Shown here: positions 36,790-48,055 of the stretch, one piece after another
Position numbering within the stretch: the stretch's first letter is position 1
Layout of the letters: every line of letters begins with the position of its first letter
Origin: Tillus elongatus
Lineage: Eukaryota; Arthropoda; Insecta; Coleoptera; Cleridae
Reading direction: 5' to 3'
DNA: 64,000 nucleotides
Assembly (NCBI GenBank): GCA_964006375.1
Contig: OZ023265.1
Coordinates: 10,697,795 to 10,761,794 of the forward strand
Program-made: the position numbers and the translations under genes
Notes under the pieces: generated by a model
Told to the model about the DNA's origin: nothing
Databases searched by the model: none
The model's input: the letters and a program-made list of their open reading frames with translations, nothing else

Positions 36790-37662
36790 GAAAATTTACA
36801 AAAAGCGCCGTCGGACTAATGTTTATAGACATTTTAATCCACTAATGTTAGAAACATATCCCAAAGTAGATGACATTCAATTTGGAAGCTTCCTGTATAT
36901 ACAAAAATATTCCTAGGTTTTCTGAAGGTCTGATTGGGGATACTGCAATTGACAAGTCACAAAATAACCATTTCCAATTCCATTATCGATCTCTTTTTCG
37001 CCATCGGATTTAAAATACAGAAGTTATTTCCGTCGGTAGTACGGGTCTGACATGGGCTGGACATCACATCCTACAAATTTCAGAACCAACTCTGTTTATC
37101 AGATGAAGGGATGTCTACTTCCCATATGTCCACTATCAAGACAGGACGTTACGCTAACTTTATCAATCCGAAAGTATGATGTTCTCTCTGCCTCTCTACC
37201 ATGTTTATTTATGTATGTGTTTGCTTGCGTGTACGTTGATTTTCCTTCAAACTCTTGAAATCTGCTGACGAAACACTGCTTAATGTTGACGGTTTTATTC
37301 ACAGAAACTTTTATTATCGGAATGATAACATCCAGAAAAAGCAAACAGCGTGACAGTAGAGATAAGGCACGTTTTGTGGGTGCGTTGTGTAGATTACTGT
37401 ATTTTATATTATAAGAGTTTATACAGCGTGTGCGTGCAGTTATTGTGTAAAATATTTTATAAATGCCCATACGAGTTAAACAATCTCTTATAAATAAATG
37501 GCTTGCAATCACTTTACGAAAATAACACTGCAGAATCCAAAACAGCAGTTAGTTTGCGTATTATAAGATCTAGTTTTTGAGATATATTTATGTTTTTTCT
37601 TAGCATATGTACTTTTCACGTTATAACCATTTCTATTGGCTCCGACTGCCAGTTAAGAAAAG
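36790..37662. other. Unassigned intergenic DNA
   Basis: A 137-codon minus-strand ORF (37099-37512) has no recognisable domain or codon pattern. Nothing else supported. Confidence 0.35.
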
Positions 37663-37768
37663 TCTCGACGCAGCAAGTGCGTTATGATAGTGAATTTTCA
37701 TTAAAATGTTTTTAATAGCAAATATGTCTCTTTTAAATAAAAGCAGGCATCATATTTGGTTGCCTATA
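37663..37768 (+). mobile_element. HINE-like element copy F, 5' part
   Basis: TCTCGACGCAGCAAGTGCG start and 'AAGCAGGCATCA' as in other copies, interrupted at CCTATA by the next insertion. The sequence resumes at 39722. Confidence 0.65.
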
Positions 37769-37957
37769 CAGGGTACCCAGCGACCTGGAAAACCAGGAGA
37801 ACCGGGAAAAATCAGGGAATTTGGAATACCCCCTAAAATGTCAGGGAAATTTGTGGTTTTACTCAAATGTCATGGAAATCATTCAGCAGACCTGGAAATT
37901 ATATATTTGTAAAATTACGTTACAAACAGATTATTTTGGTTTCAAATGATATAAGTA

Positions 37958-38127
37958 GACGCCCTCGTGGCGCAGGTGGCTAGGTGCCAGCCTGCAAAGC
38001 GAGAGGTCTCGGGTTCGATTCCCGGGCGAGCCAAGTTGACTTTGTCTGGAAATTTGTAAAAAATATTAAATGATGGGAAAGAATGTGCTAATGGCCTGAG
38101 ATGCCGCAGCCAATAATATTTTTAAAA
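37958..38127 (+). mobile_element. tRNA-derived SINE
   Basis: A tRNA-like head (37961-38033) plus a short body ending in A-rich text, flanked by AAATGATATAAGTA (37944-37957) and AAATGATAAAAGTA (38128-38141), a 14-bp duplication with one mismatch. It sits inside the hAT-like insertion. Confidence 0.75.
37961..38033 (+). tRNA. tRNA-like SINE head (pseudo-tRNA, GCA anticodon position)
   Basis: Has good Pol III promoter boxes: A box TGGCGCAGGTGG (37968-37979) and B box GGTTCGATTCC (38012-38022). The T stem pairs well and the anticodon loop reads TGCAAA. The acceptor arms pair poorly (GCCCTCG against GCGAGCC), so this is a SINE promoter, not a working tRNA gene. Confidence 0.6.
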
Positions 38128-38433
38128 AAATGATAAAAGTATATTATATGAACCCTTTCCACCTAAATATTTGTCTTCTACTCAGGAAAATATATCTGAC
38201 AACATTACGGCTGCCATTTGGTATATTAATTTTAACTGCCAAAAAACGCAGCGAATGTTACATCATGCGCCAAAAAGATATATAGCTTCTTCATCATCTA
38301 TCTCAAATATGCCCCATTTGTTTATCTTACTTGAATGTTCTTCCTTGAATGCATAAAATGCAAAATTCTAGTTATTGGCGTCGTAGAGCTGCGCTCTACG
38401 ATGTGTCTATTCTATCTTAACCTTTGTGATCAT

Positions 38434-38763
38434 AACTAAATGAGATGTAAGACACGAAACGCGTGTCGCCATCTCGTTGCGGAACCAAGTAGTATGTTGT
38501 CACGGCAGCTCCAAATAACACAGAATGTTAAAAAATAGACTGTACATAACCAACTAACGATTTAGTAAATTGTCAGCCCTGGCCCTTGTCCCTATATTGG
38601 GGTAGAAATGGGCCAGGGCTGACAATTAACTAAATTGTTAGTTGGTTGTATACAGTCTTTATTTTTCAACATTCTGTGTTATTTGAAGTTGCCGTGACAA
38701 CATACTACTTGGTTCCGCAACGAGATGGCGGCACGTGTTTCGTGTCTGACATCTCACTTAGTT
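38434..38763. repeat. Large foldback inverted repeat
   Basis: Arms of about 152 bp (38434-38585 and 38610-38763) are near-perfect reverse complements around a 24-bp spacer: ATCTCGTTGCGGAACCAAGT pairs with ACTTGGTTCCGCAACGAGAT. Each arm contains GACACGAAAC-(G/A)CG, which resembles the GAAAC half of a hammerhead core. Confidence 0.9.
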
Positions 38764-38764
38764 C

Positions 38765-38895
38765 TGAAAGGCTGGCTACCATAGCCGTATTACTTTATAG
38801 GTGTATTTTCGCTGCAATTAGTATGCCATACTGACGAGCTCTAATTAGAGCGAAACCGTTTTATGGTTCTAATTGTGGTGAGAATGCATCTAGCC
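38765..38895 (+). repeat. Repeat shared with 25630-25740
   Basis: GGCTACCATAGCCGTATTAC through GTGGTGAGAATGCATCTAGC matches the right half of the inverted-repeat element at 25528-25740. Confidence 0.75.
38826..38878 (+). ncRNA. Hammerhead-ribozyme-like core with intact consensus
   Basis: CTGACGA (38831-38837), stem II GCTCT-AATT-AGAGC (five perfect pairs, tetraloop), GAAAC (38852-38856), then ACCG/TGGT as stem III. CCATA upstream and TGTGG downstream can pair, but with unpaired bases between stem III and stem I. The CTGANGA and GAAA core residues match the consensus; stem I geometry is the weak point. Confidence 0.45.
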
Positions 38896-38899
38896 CTAC

Positions 38900-39620
38900 T
38901 TTATGATCATGTAAGAGTTAAAGTTGAAGTGAAAATATTGGGCATTTGTATATGGGTACTTTTATTGTAATCCATAAGAGAAAACCTTAATATTGCATTG
39001 TGTATGATAGTGTAAAGAAATTAGGACGAGTGGGAAATAGAGAAGTCAATCTAAAGTAGTAATCAATAATTAACAATATCATCAATATAAAAAAGCTCTT
39101 GATGAAAATCAGATGACAACGCTTTAGATCACCGAAGTAGAAATAATGAAACATAAAACACTTAAAGAACTATCACATCTAGCAACGTGGAAAACACACT
39201 GAAAAAAGTGCAAAATTTGAGATTGGAGTTTTGAAATAAAATTATCACATTGATAAAATATGTATGAATATTATCCTATTTCCACAATGTGGTAATTTCA
39301 TTTGGACTTTTTTCATAGTAAACATTTGATATTTATTTTCGTTGTTAGATAAGCTTTTTTTTAATCAAGACGTGTCTTAATCGAATGCTTGAACAGTGGT
39401 TATAATATGGCTCTTGTGGTTTGGTCTCATTTAGATTAAAATGAGCATAGCTTAATTAGTAGTTACAGAAAAAACGTGTAATTCTCATTCTTTTAAGTAG
39501 AAAGCTATCAGTTTTCTTAAGAAGCTTAAAAGAATAATCATATTTATGTTTTTGATAATGTTTGTGTATTAGACAAGTTTTTTGTTCACAGTTTGTATTT
39601 ACTTCATGAAGAGAAACGTA
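38900..39620. other. Unassigned interior of the hAT-like insertion
   Basis: AT-rich DNA without ORFs or repeats I can name. Confidence 0.4.
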
Positions 39621-39721
39621 TTCAGAGATGTATGCCTTTCATTTTAAGTATTATGAAAAACTCACTTTCTGAACCTGGAAATGTCAGGGAAATTAATTTT
39701 CAAATGTTGCTGGGTATCCTG

Positions 39722-39840
39722 CCTATATAATAGAAACAACGTCCCATGTTTCATCAAATAAGCTTTTCGACATAAATCTCAAAAGAGTTTTTTTGCATGA
39801 AAATGTACAAACTTTGGATAGGGTGCAGTTCAATTTTCTC
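39722..39840 (+). mobile_element. HINE-like element copy F, continuation
   Basis: CCTATATAATAGAAACAACG continues the HINE text interrupted at 37768, then decays. Confidence 0.55.
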
Positions 39841-39959
39841 CGTAGAATTCATGTTTTTGTAAACGAAAACGTGGGTCACTTTCAACATTTACTTAAAGTG
39901 TTATACAACAATTAATAATTTAACAAAAGTTTGCTGTTTTGGTTTGTTATTGACTTTGT

Positions 39960-41101
39960 ATCCTTTTTTCCCTCAGGCCTCGTCCGCGGCCTTGCCGCCC
40001 CGATAGCACTGCAACCTTTGGGTGCTTGTGCATACCCTTAGTCTTACTCCACCCATTCCCAAATCATCGTGCCTTGAACTAGTCTGCACAGCGATTGGTA
40101 GGGTGAAGTTTTATATTGCTCTGTCTCCGGTCTAGACTGACCGTAGATCAGTTGTCTTTTGCGGTCCAGAGCTTTACACTCGCACAAGATGTGCTGGGCT
40201 GATTTCTCCCCCTCGCCGCAGAGTCTGCATGCGAGGTCCCCTTCGAACCGCCCAATTTTATGCAGGTGTTCCTTGCAGGCCATGTCTCCCGTCAAGAGAC
40301 CTGTTGTGTTTCTGAGCTGTTCTCTGTTAAGATTTAGCAGCTCCACAGCTCTTTGAACTGGGTTCGTCAATTATTGACTTCCTATGTCTGAGCCCTGGAC
40401 ATTCTGCCCAGTTTCTTGACGGACATGTGTCCCATCAAGAGACCTGTTATCTTTCTGAGATGTCCTCTACTAAGATTTAGCAGCTCCACAGCTCTCTTTG
40501 AACCGCATTCCTCAATTACTGACTTCCCATGTCTGAGCCCTGGACAGTTCGCCCAGTACACCTTGTGTTGGGTTCTGACCCAGGACTTAATGGCTCCCCT
40601 GCCAGTGATCTTTGTCGCGCTCAGAGCCGGTTCTGGTCCCATAAATGGTTGTGCTGACCCTCTCTTCGCGAGACTGTCAACTTCTTCATTGCCTTTGATC
40701 CCCGTGTGACCCGACACCCAGATGAGGGTCACCTCATTCTGCCCAGCCAGGTCGCTCGTCTCGTCTCTGCACTCACTCACCAGCCAGGAATTTACCCGTG
40801 GGCTACTTGGTGCCTTAAGGGCTGCCTGGCTGTCTGTGGCTATGAGAATCCGCTTGTTGGTGTAGCTCGTCCTCTTGTTCTCCCGCACACAGTGCAGGAT
40901 GGCGTGCATTTCGGCCTGAAACACCGTTGCATGGGCTCCGAGGGAAATACTATCACTTACCCTCGGTTCTTCCAAATAAACACCTGCCCCTGTCCCACGC
41001 TCCTCGCCGGATCCGTCCGTGAACCAGACGAGACGAGTCCTACTCCCCTTGTTCTTTGCCAGTAAAGTTTTAGTGCTGTTAGTCGATTGGTCCTTAAACA
41101 T
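39960..41101 (-). pseudogene. Non-LTR retrotransposon 3' end with RNase H domain
   Basis: Minus-strand C-terminal part of an RNase H-bearing non-LTR element, different from the LOA copy. The 239-residue piece (40382-41101) has all RNase H acidic positions: D in 'VWFTDGSGEE', E in 'FQAEMHAIL', D in 'IATDSQAAL' and D in 'EEVDSLAKRGS', plus H in 'WVSGHTGIKGN'. The end carries C-x2-C-x7-H-x4-C ('CRLCGEGEKSAQHILCEC', 40044-40370). A segment encoding 'RAVELLNL(S/N)R' occurs twice, from a local duplication that breaks the frame. A 3' fragment of the same family is at 50757-50817. Confidence 0.78.
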
Positions 41102-42540
41102 ACTCCAATGTAAATTTTAAGTGTGGTTGGTCGGTTGGTCCATAAACATACTTCAAACTTATTGGACCAGTCCTAAGCCTGGATAAAGTGTGTTTCGTTC
41201 CTATGATGCATTTTAGAACGCAATGAAACACTTAAATTTGATTATTACAGAAACGGCTCCTCAAACTAAAATCTACAAGGTATACCTTTTTTGAAGATAA
41301 CATATCAGTTAATAAAAATTTCTGATAAGAAATTTAATATACCGAGGCAGAGAAGAGTTATTGAGCTTTAAATGTAGACAAGGGGCTGCTGGTTGCTAAT
41401 CCTGAACAACCTCTACGTACCAAATTTCATGCAAATCCTGACGTGTCAAAACCAACCCGATCATGACACGTCAGTCTTTGGTTGCCATTTGAGGGAGAGT
41501 GGCCACTGCTTTGACAAAAATACAGGTGCTGAGATCTTGCACCCTTCAAGTTTTGGTGTAGAATAATTTGTCTTAGAAGAAATTGAGATTTTCAAACATT
41601 TCTACTACCAAACCAGTGATGTTTTGAACTTGTATAACACTGATATAACAAACTTTCCTTCCTTCTACAACCAATTGGTGTAACAGTGCTACTGAACTCT
41701 ATGGTTTTCTATATGACCAGAAGTATGATGATTTGAAGATGGCTGTTCTGTGGCTCCCCTTCCATTTCTGCTTATTTTATCATTGACATATGTCTCATCT
41801 GACACTTGTTTCTGATTCACCCTTCTGCACTTGCGCCAGTGCCCCCACCTGTTCAAGTTGGCATAATGTCGGACCTTCATTGCTGCTGTTCATTCAAATC
41901 GCCGATCTTTTTCATTGATTTTTGTTTGAGGACAAATTTCTGGAGAATTCAGATGTAGTGTTGCAAAGCCTCTAGTATAATAGATGAAGTTTCTGCCTAT
42001 TGAACCTTTTGTATAGTTTCAAATTCAATTTCAAAAATTGATCAAGTGAGTAGCTTTCATTTTGTTTTTCTCTTTTAATCTCTTATAAATTTCTTCACCT
42101 TAATGGTTCTGATTGGGTTTCTGCTTGATTGTGCTTGTCACTTGTGTTTACCCTGTCAGTTTTGCTCCTTACCTTGTTCTATTTCTGCAATAGACTTTAA
42201 TGTTTAATTTTCAAATAATAGACTTTTTGAATTGTTGTAGCTTTCAACGCTTGTCAGTTTACTCTGATGTTTTAATTTAATTCATTTAATGTTTGACTGC
42301 ATGTTTTAGCTTTAACATAGTTTTTTAGCTTGTGGTGCTGTAACTGCTTGTGTTTTATTGTAACTCTCTTAGTTTTAGCTTGACTGTTAGTTAGCCTTTT
42401 ACTGTGTGACTTAGGATTTTTACCTTTGACGTTTTCTGTAGAGAGTGTCTTGTCACCATTGTGCTCTAACCAGCATAATTGCCTATCAGTGAGACTAACG
42501 TTTTTGTGACAGGCCTTTTTTGTTGTGATTCTAGATTTAT
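41102..42540. other. AT-rich DNA, nothing recognised
   Basis: A short local duplication (TTGGTCC(T/A)TAAACATACT) follows the retroelement end at 41085-41155. No genes supported. Confidence 0.4.
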
Positions 42541-42584
42541 TCCCTGAAGATGACCTCTTAGAGTGTCGAAACGCGCCGGGAAAT
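42541..42584 (+). ncRNA. Weak hammerhead-like motif
   Basis: CTGAAGA (42544-42550), a short GAC...GTC stem, and GAAAC (42568-42572), with a TCC/GGGA pairing outside. The stem III closing pair is not satisfied. Such CTGAAGATG...CGAAACG text is common in arthropod repeats. Confidence 0.2.
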
Positions 42585-42793
42585 ATTTTTTAAATAAATT
42601 TGTTGTCTGGACAGAAGCCTTGCTTTTAATGTTTAGTTATGTCTTTCCCAGACTGTGTGACGTTCAGAAATGAGATATTATATACGTAGGACTTCTCTAG
42701 GTCTAGTTACTTCTAATAGTCGATCACAGTGAATGCCCTGTACTATTCAGAAAATTAAGTAATATGTTTGGCTTAAAATTAGGAATATAAAAG

Positions 42794-44101
42794 CCTGGAC
42801 GCAGCAAGTGCGTTATGATAGTGAATTTTCATTAAAATGTTTTAAATAGCAAATATGTATTTTTTTTAAAGAAAGCAGACGTCAAATTTGGTTACCAGTA
42901 TAACATATATAGTAGAAACAATGTACCATATTTCATGAAAATAACGTTACTGTTTGAAAATGTACACAAATTTGTCGAAAATAAACTTAAAATATTTCCT
43001 AAAAAAACTAGTTTCCTGGCCAACATACCTTATAGGTTAATAGCAAATGAGTTATTCATATTTGAGGCGTTCAATAAAAATTCGCTACCATAACGCACTT
43101 GCTGAGTTACGAATTCATTTTCTTACAAAACATGCATTATAATTTCGTGGTCGAAATTCCAGACATTTAAGGTCAGCTGAGAACTGATACATGTATTGGG
43201 AGAAAGTGATATAAATATATATAGTAAAAACAATGTGCCATGTTTTATTAAAATAACTTTATTGTTTGAAAATGTACAAAAATTTCCAAAAGTAAATTGT
43301 GTTTCCCGAAAAAACTCGTTTCTTGGTCAACCTTATAGGTTAATAGCAAATTGAGCTATTCAAATATGAAGCATTTGATTAAAATTCGCTACCATAACGC
43401 ACTTTCTGCGTCCAGAAATTCTTTTATTACAAACATGCATTATATTTCGAAGGAAAATGCAATAACATAAGGCGTGTTTGATTAAAAAAAAGAGAGAATT
43501 TGTATCAGCAACGACTTATGGGCCATCCTGTGATTGTAGAAATTTTTTTAAGATGTAGCTCAAGACATCCTATATCTAATGTATACAAATTTTTTTCATA
43601 TCTCGTATAATAACGGATATATTGAGCTTTATAAATTTTTAACGAAAATTGGACAAAAACTATATAACTAAGGCTACTGCCAAACATCTATTTGAAATGA
43701 ATTTTCTGGAGATATTCTGGAAATATTTTAGTAAAATGAAGGACAATGACGGTTGAAACTAAGACTTCAGGGTTTGGAAAACATTCTTCTTGATACATTT
43801 TCTTTCCATAGCCCGTATTAGTTTCAAGTTCTTTGCCTAAATGTTGCCAATTTTGACGTTTTAAATCGCAACTTTGACGTTTTAAGGAAAACCCCAATAT
43901 ATTTTTACTTAAATACCTATAACTTTTTTGTCTTTTGAGCTACAAAGGTAAATTTTGGTAGGTAACCTACCTATAATAATAAATTTTCCGGGAAAACATG
44001 GACCGATTTTCCTGGTTAACGAACTTACCCAAGCCATTTGCAAAAGGAAGGTATTCACCAAATTTCATCAAGATCGACACATTCTTTTTTGAGTTTTCGG
44101 T

Positions 44102-44190
<89 letters not shown>

Positions 44191-44193
44191 GGT

Positions 44194-44277
<84 letters not shown>

Positions 44278-44445
44278 ACCGAAAACTCAAAAAAGAATGT
44301 GCCGATCTTGATGAAATTTGGTGAATACCTTCCTTTTGCAAATGGCTTGGATAAGTTAGTTAACCAGGAAAATCGGTCCTTGTTTTCCCGGAAAATTTAT
44401 TATTATAGGTAGGTTACCTACCAAAATTTACCTTTGTAGCTCAAA

Positions 44446-44531
<86 letters not shown>

Positions 44532-44661
44532 ATATAAAAATTGAAACTGATCCCGGATATGTGTTATGGGAGGCCTAATTAGCGCTCTTTGAAGAAATTT
44601 TTACAAAATTCAAAAGTCGGGATCTCCTCATTAGTGAATTGTTTTAAAGAAAATTGACTAA
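42794..44661 (+). mobile_element. HINE-like element copy H with rearrangements
   Basis: Starts CCTGGACGCAGCAAGTGCG and ends in a diverged hairpin with GACTAA. The 5' module is present twice (42794-43115 and 43195-43410). The microsatellite region was rebuilt as a large inverted duplication (see 43930-44450). A final TA tract is at 44449-44527. Confidence 0.62.
43930..44450. repeat. Inverted duplication, ~180-bp arms around a TA-rich centre
   Basis: Arms 43930-44113 and 44270-44448 are almost identical when one is inverted: CTTTTGAGCTACAAAGGTAA is mirrored by TTACCTTTGTAGCTCAAAAG. Between them are two TA tracts split by TTCGGTGTGA. Both arms share the same internal deletion relative to other HINE copies, so the duplication happened after that deletion. 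Confidence 0.95.
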
Positions 44662-45236
44662 TAATATTTATTTTTGCCTTTACTGATTCTTTTTTCTTTT
44701 TTGTTTACAGGTATGTCTACACAATGTTACCATTGTTCTGCCCTTTCTTACGTAAGTAAATTCTAATTCTACAGATTTATTGATATGACAGATATGATTA
44801 AATATTATGTGGGTGGCAGAAAACAAAAAAGTATACCAGTGCAAAAACACGACCTAGTTTGTATCGAATTTTCATGTTGACATAATTAACGCGTGACTTC
44901 TGATATCCCCTTTTCTCAGTTTCAGGATTCAGAAATCATAACGAACGAATTGTGCTTCCACCTTTGCACAAATAATCGTGTTTACATGTTGAAAAAAATT
45001 ATCTTTCTCTTTACTAACAAACAAACATGTTGTAACAATTGTTTCAGATGTTTTATGAATGCTGGTAATCAGACCTGGTTGTTTACTTGGCCGTTCTCCT
45101 AAACGCAAACAGAATATTAACGCGTTTCGTGACTAGGTATTTATTCGACATTTTAGCACGCGTTTGTTGTAAACAATACAAAAATTACGATTTTATATTG
45201 AAAATTCTGTAGAGTTCGGCAGCGAATAAAAAGTCC
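44662..45236. other. Unassigned DNA
   Basis: Short ORFs without recognisable domains. Confidence 0.4.
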
Positions 45237-45456
45237 TGAAGTAGGAATGCGTTATAGTAGCGAATTTTTGTAGAAATTATTTGGAAGTTTCATTAATCGT
45301 ACATTGTCCAATCTAAATGAGTTGTGTACCAAATTTTAGTGAATTTTCGAATTTTTGTTTAAAACGCCTTGATAACTTTGTCACCATTGAATCTCAAATT
45401 ATAATTTTCAGCAGACATTTTAGTATTGTTGATATTAATGAATTTTTATTAAAGAG
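45237..45456 (+). mobile_element. Degenerate HINE-like fragment
   Basis: GAATGCGTTATAGTAGCGAATTTTTGTAG resembles the HINE start; the rest is too decayed to align. Confidence 0.3.
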
Positions 45457-46337
45457 TCTGTTTCACCGACGCATCGCGGCTGGAGGACCAACAATCGTCC
45501 GGGGCAGGAATATAAATCGAGGTCCTGGGGGTGCGCGAGAGCTATGATCTTGGCGCATATACCACGGCATTCGAAACAGAGGTGTACACTATCCTGTCTG
45601 TGGCCAATAGACAGGATGTGAAGAGGAGTCCCGAGAAATGTGTGTACATCTGCTCGGATAGCCAAGCAGTCCTCCGGGCAGTCTGCGCGGCCAGAATCAG
45701 GTCTACACTGGTTCTGGAGTGCGCTGACGCCCTCAAAGGACTAGCCAGGACAAAGGAGGTACAACTAGTGTAGGTTCCGGGACACTGTGGCGTGGCGGGG
45801 AATGAGGTCGCCAATAATCTCGCAAGGCTTGGTTCACGGCGGCTGTTCTGTGGTCCGGAGCCGGCGATAGGTATAAGTAGGAAGACTGTCTCTGTCGCCT
45901 TAGACAGGTGGACCGAGGAAGCAATGAAGAGGCACTGTGGGTCGTTGGTGGCTGCAGGCAGGCGGGGGACTTCGTGGAGAGGCCGGACAGAGATGAAGCT
46001 GTCTGGATACTCGGAAGGAGTCGACCTACGCTTCGCCGCATCCTTGGGGTGCTTACAGGCCACTGCGCCCTTAGAAGACACCTCACATTGATAGGCGTAG
46101 AGAGGGATCTCATTTGCCAGGAATGCGGCGAGAATGAGGAAACGTCCAACCACTACCTGTGTGAATGCGAGGCTTTTGGGAGTCTTCGAGCAGAATTGTT
46201 CGGATCGAGGACTCTGCAGAGGAATCAGATAAGTACCGAGGAAGAGTAGAGCATAGTTGCTGGGGTTGGCAAAAAGGGCCCATGGTGGCCTACTTGCTTG
46301 GCGTTGGCCTCCCCACCACTGCTACTACTACTACTTA
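45457..46337 (+). pseudogene. 5'-truncated LOA copy (RNase H and 3' end)
   Basis: A plus-strand copy of the last ~880 bp of the LOA element at 4721-10667. It starts within the RNase H domain ('VCFTD' region), keeps 'AFETEVYTILSVANRQDVK', the C-x2-C-x8-H-x4-C motif and the CTACTACTACTACTT 3' end. It is dead: a TGG-to-TAG change replaces the Trp of the 'WVPGH' box (near 45771), and a small indel around 45950-46050 shifts the frame. Its RNase H last position is also Asn ('EVANNLA'). Confidence 0.9.
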
Positions 46338-47189
46338 TTAAAGAATATCACTAATACAGAATTTGCTTTTAAAAAAGTTGTTTTGTTGTTGGAAATACCG
46401 TTACGATTAAGTTGACAAAAACGAAATCATCCAGACGATCGAGGGCGTAGATAAGGTAGGGGTAATAGGGGTAATTACCCGCCTAAGACCGATGGGGAAA
46501 AATTACCATGTTGGCAGAATGTTTTGTTAAAAAAATGAGAAAATCTCGTTTTAAGTAAAACTTGATTTTTTTTTATGAATATGCTTCTTGGACCTGCATT
46601 TTGCCAAATTTTTTAAGCTTTTAAAAAGAATTCTTGAAGGTTATGCTTCTTGATAAACTTTAAGGCTTCAATAGGCGTTACTTGATTGTCTTCAAGATAA
46701 TGTTGCAGGTTTAAATTTCATCGCACAACAAATTGCCATCGGTATCCGATTTAAAGTTGACAGTTAACTGTTCCTGTAATTCAGCACAATGTTTTAATAA
46801 TCATTCTTTATTTTGATTCTTTTTTATGTTAAACAAGAAACTCCAAGTCTTAGAAAAATCTTGCATCTGTTCAAATCTTTCTTTTATAGATATACGCACG
46901 ATATCCAAAGAGCATTAAAAAGTTCGTGACCGCCAGAAATATTATGAAACCAACATTTTCGTGTCTGTATTAAATAACATCACGTAGGATCTCAAGTTTC
47001 ACTTCAATTCTAAAACATTTTTTGCCTAGAAATGAAAATATCATTCCTGCAGCTATAATACAAAAAATAACGACAACCTTTAATCGTCAAAGGAAAATGT
47101 ATCAAAATATTTGGTGGAATAGAAAAATAATAATAAGAATCCAGCTTTTTTACGAGTAATGTTGGATTTGGATTTAGGTACACCTGAAT

Positions 47190-47540
47190 TTGTGTGTTAG
47201 AAATTAGAAAAAGAATTCTCCAAGTGCTTGTTAAAGTTCTCAAATTATCTGATAAAGAAGTATTTCGTGATATAGGTACATCTCGCACTGAGATTTTTTA
47301 CAGTTTTGCCTGCCAGTGTGGGATCTACAGAAAAGTGTTTTTCCGCGTTGAGAACGTTTATAATTTGGCTCAGCTTAACAATGGGACAACAGAGGTTAGA
47401 TGGACTAGCCTTCATGCATGAGGATCAGAGCATTTCTACAAGTGACGAAAATGTTTTGGAGGGATTTGCGAAAAAAACAGAACCTTGGTATTACTCTGCC
47501 TTCGAATTAAATTTTTTAATTGTCTTTAGTAAACTTTCGT
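47190..47540 (+). pseudogene. hAT transposase C-terminal dimerisation region (ZMYM1-like), decayed
   Basis: Split over two frames: 'RILQVLVKVLKLSDKEVFRD' and then 'STEKCFSALRTFIIWLSLTM', 'GQQRLDGLAFMHEDQSI'. This matches the hAT C-terminal pattern (serine-x-E-R-x-FS-x-L-R...M-x-Q-x-R-L). A one-base shift near 47300 and loss of the catalytic region upstream (46441-47190 shows no continuous frame) make it non-functional. Confidence 0.7.
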
Positions 47541-47880
47541 AGAAAACATTCACACGATAATAATTCCGATTTGGATGAAATTTGGCAGGTACCTTCCTTT
47601 TGTAAGTGGCTTGGGTAAGTTCGTCGTTATCCAGAAACATTTGATCAGGTTTTTCGGGAAAATTGTGGGTTTTCTTTCGAAACAATTTTTTATCTGAAAA
47701 TAACAAAGTTATGATATCCAAATTTGAAATGTAAGTTTATGTTATAAAAAGTAAACTATATACAAAACTTAGATCTATATTTTACAAGAAAAAAAAAGTG
47801 ATAAGCATTTAATAAAAAAATGTTTGGTGCAGATCATTTCTATGAAAATTCACTACCATAACACACTTGCTGCGTCCAGA
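47526..47880 (-). mobile_element. HINE-like short copy nested in hAT copy 1
   Basis: TTAGTAAACTTTCG (3' end) to CTTGCTGCGTCCAGA (5' end), minus strand. The same copy occurs at the same place in hAT copy 2 (54761-55102). Confidence 0.75.
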
Positions 47881-48055
47881 TTTTTATTTTCCAATGTGGG
47901 ACATATTTAACTTTGTTTTTTTTTAATTAATATTTTCGCAATTTTTTTTTTCAATTATTTTAATTCAATGCGTCTTTAAGCCTTTGTATGTTACTTTTGC
48001 TTACTTTTGTATTTTTGGAATACCCTCCCCAAGAAAAAACATATCTATGCCCTTG

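Larger units (their letters stand above)
37769..39721. mobile_element. hAT-like non-autonomous composite insertion
   Basis: A 1.95-kb insertion into HINE copy F. The ends are complementary (CAGGGTACCCAGC and GCTGGGTATCCTG) and the host sequence CCTATA is present on both sides. Short CTGGAAA/TCAGGGAAAT motifs recur next to each end. No transposase is inside; instead it carries a SINE, a long foldback and a hammerhead-like repeat. The 6-bp duplication is shorter than the usual 8 bp of hAT, so the superfamily is tentative. Confidence 0.65.
46440..48055 (+). mobile_element. hAT transposon copy 1
   Basis: Ends CGAGGGCGTAGATAAG and (inverted) CAAGGGCATAGATATG, flanked by CAGACGAT (46432-46439) and CAGGCGAT (48056-48063), an 8-bp target duplication with one mismatch, as expected for hAT. 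It contains a decayed transposase C-terminus and a HINE copy. A second copy in inverse orientation is at 54590-56091. Confidence 0.82.

Noticed and set aside
37961..38033. Functional tRNA-Cys gene
   Set aside because: The acceptor stem does not pair and the unit is the head of a SINE with target duplications.
38434..38763. Long foldback as a microRNA precursor
   Set aside because: The arms are far too long and too perfect for a miRNA hairpin, and the sequence belongs to a repeated element.
47010..47288. ORF starting MRDVPISRN here and its counterpart at 55338-55724
   Set aside because: They are antisense to the hAT transposase remnants and are similar only because the two hAT copies are similar.
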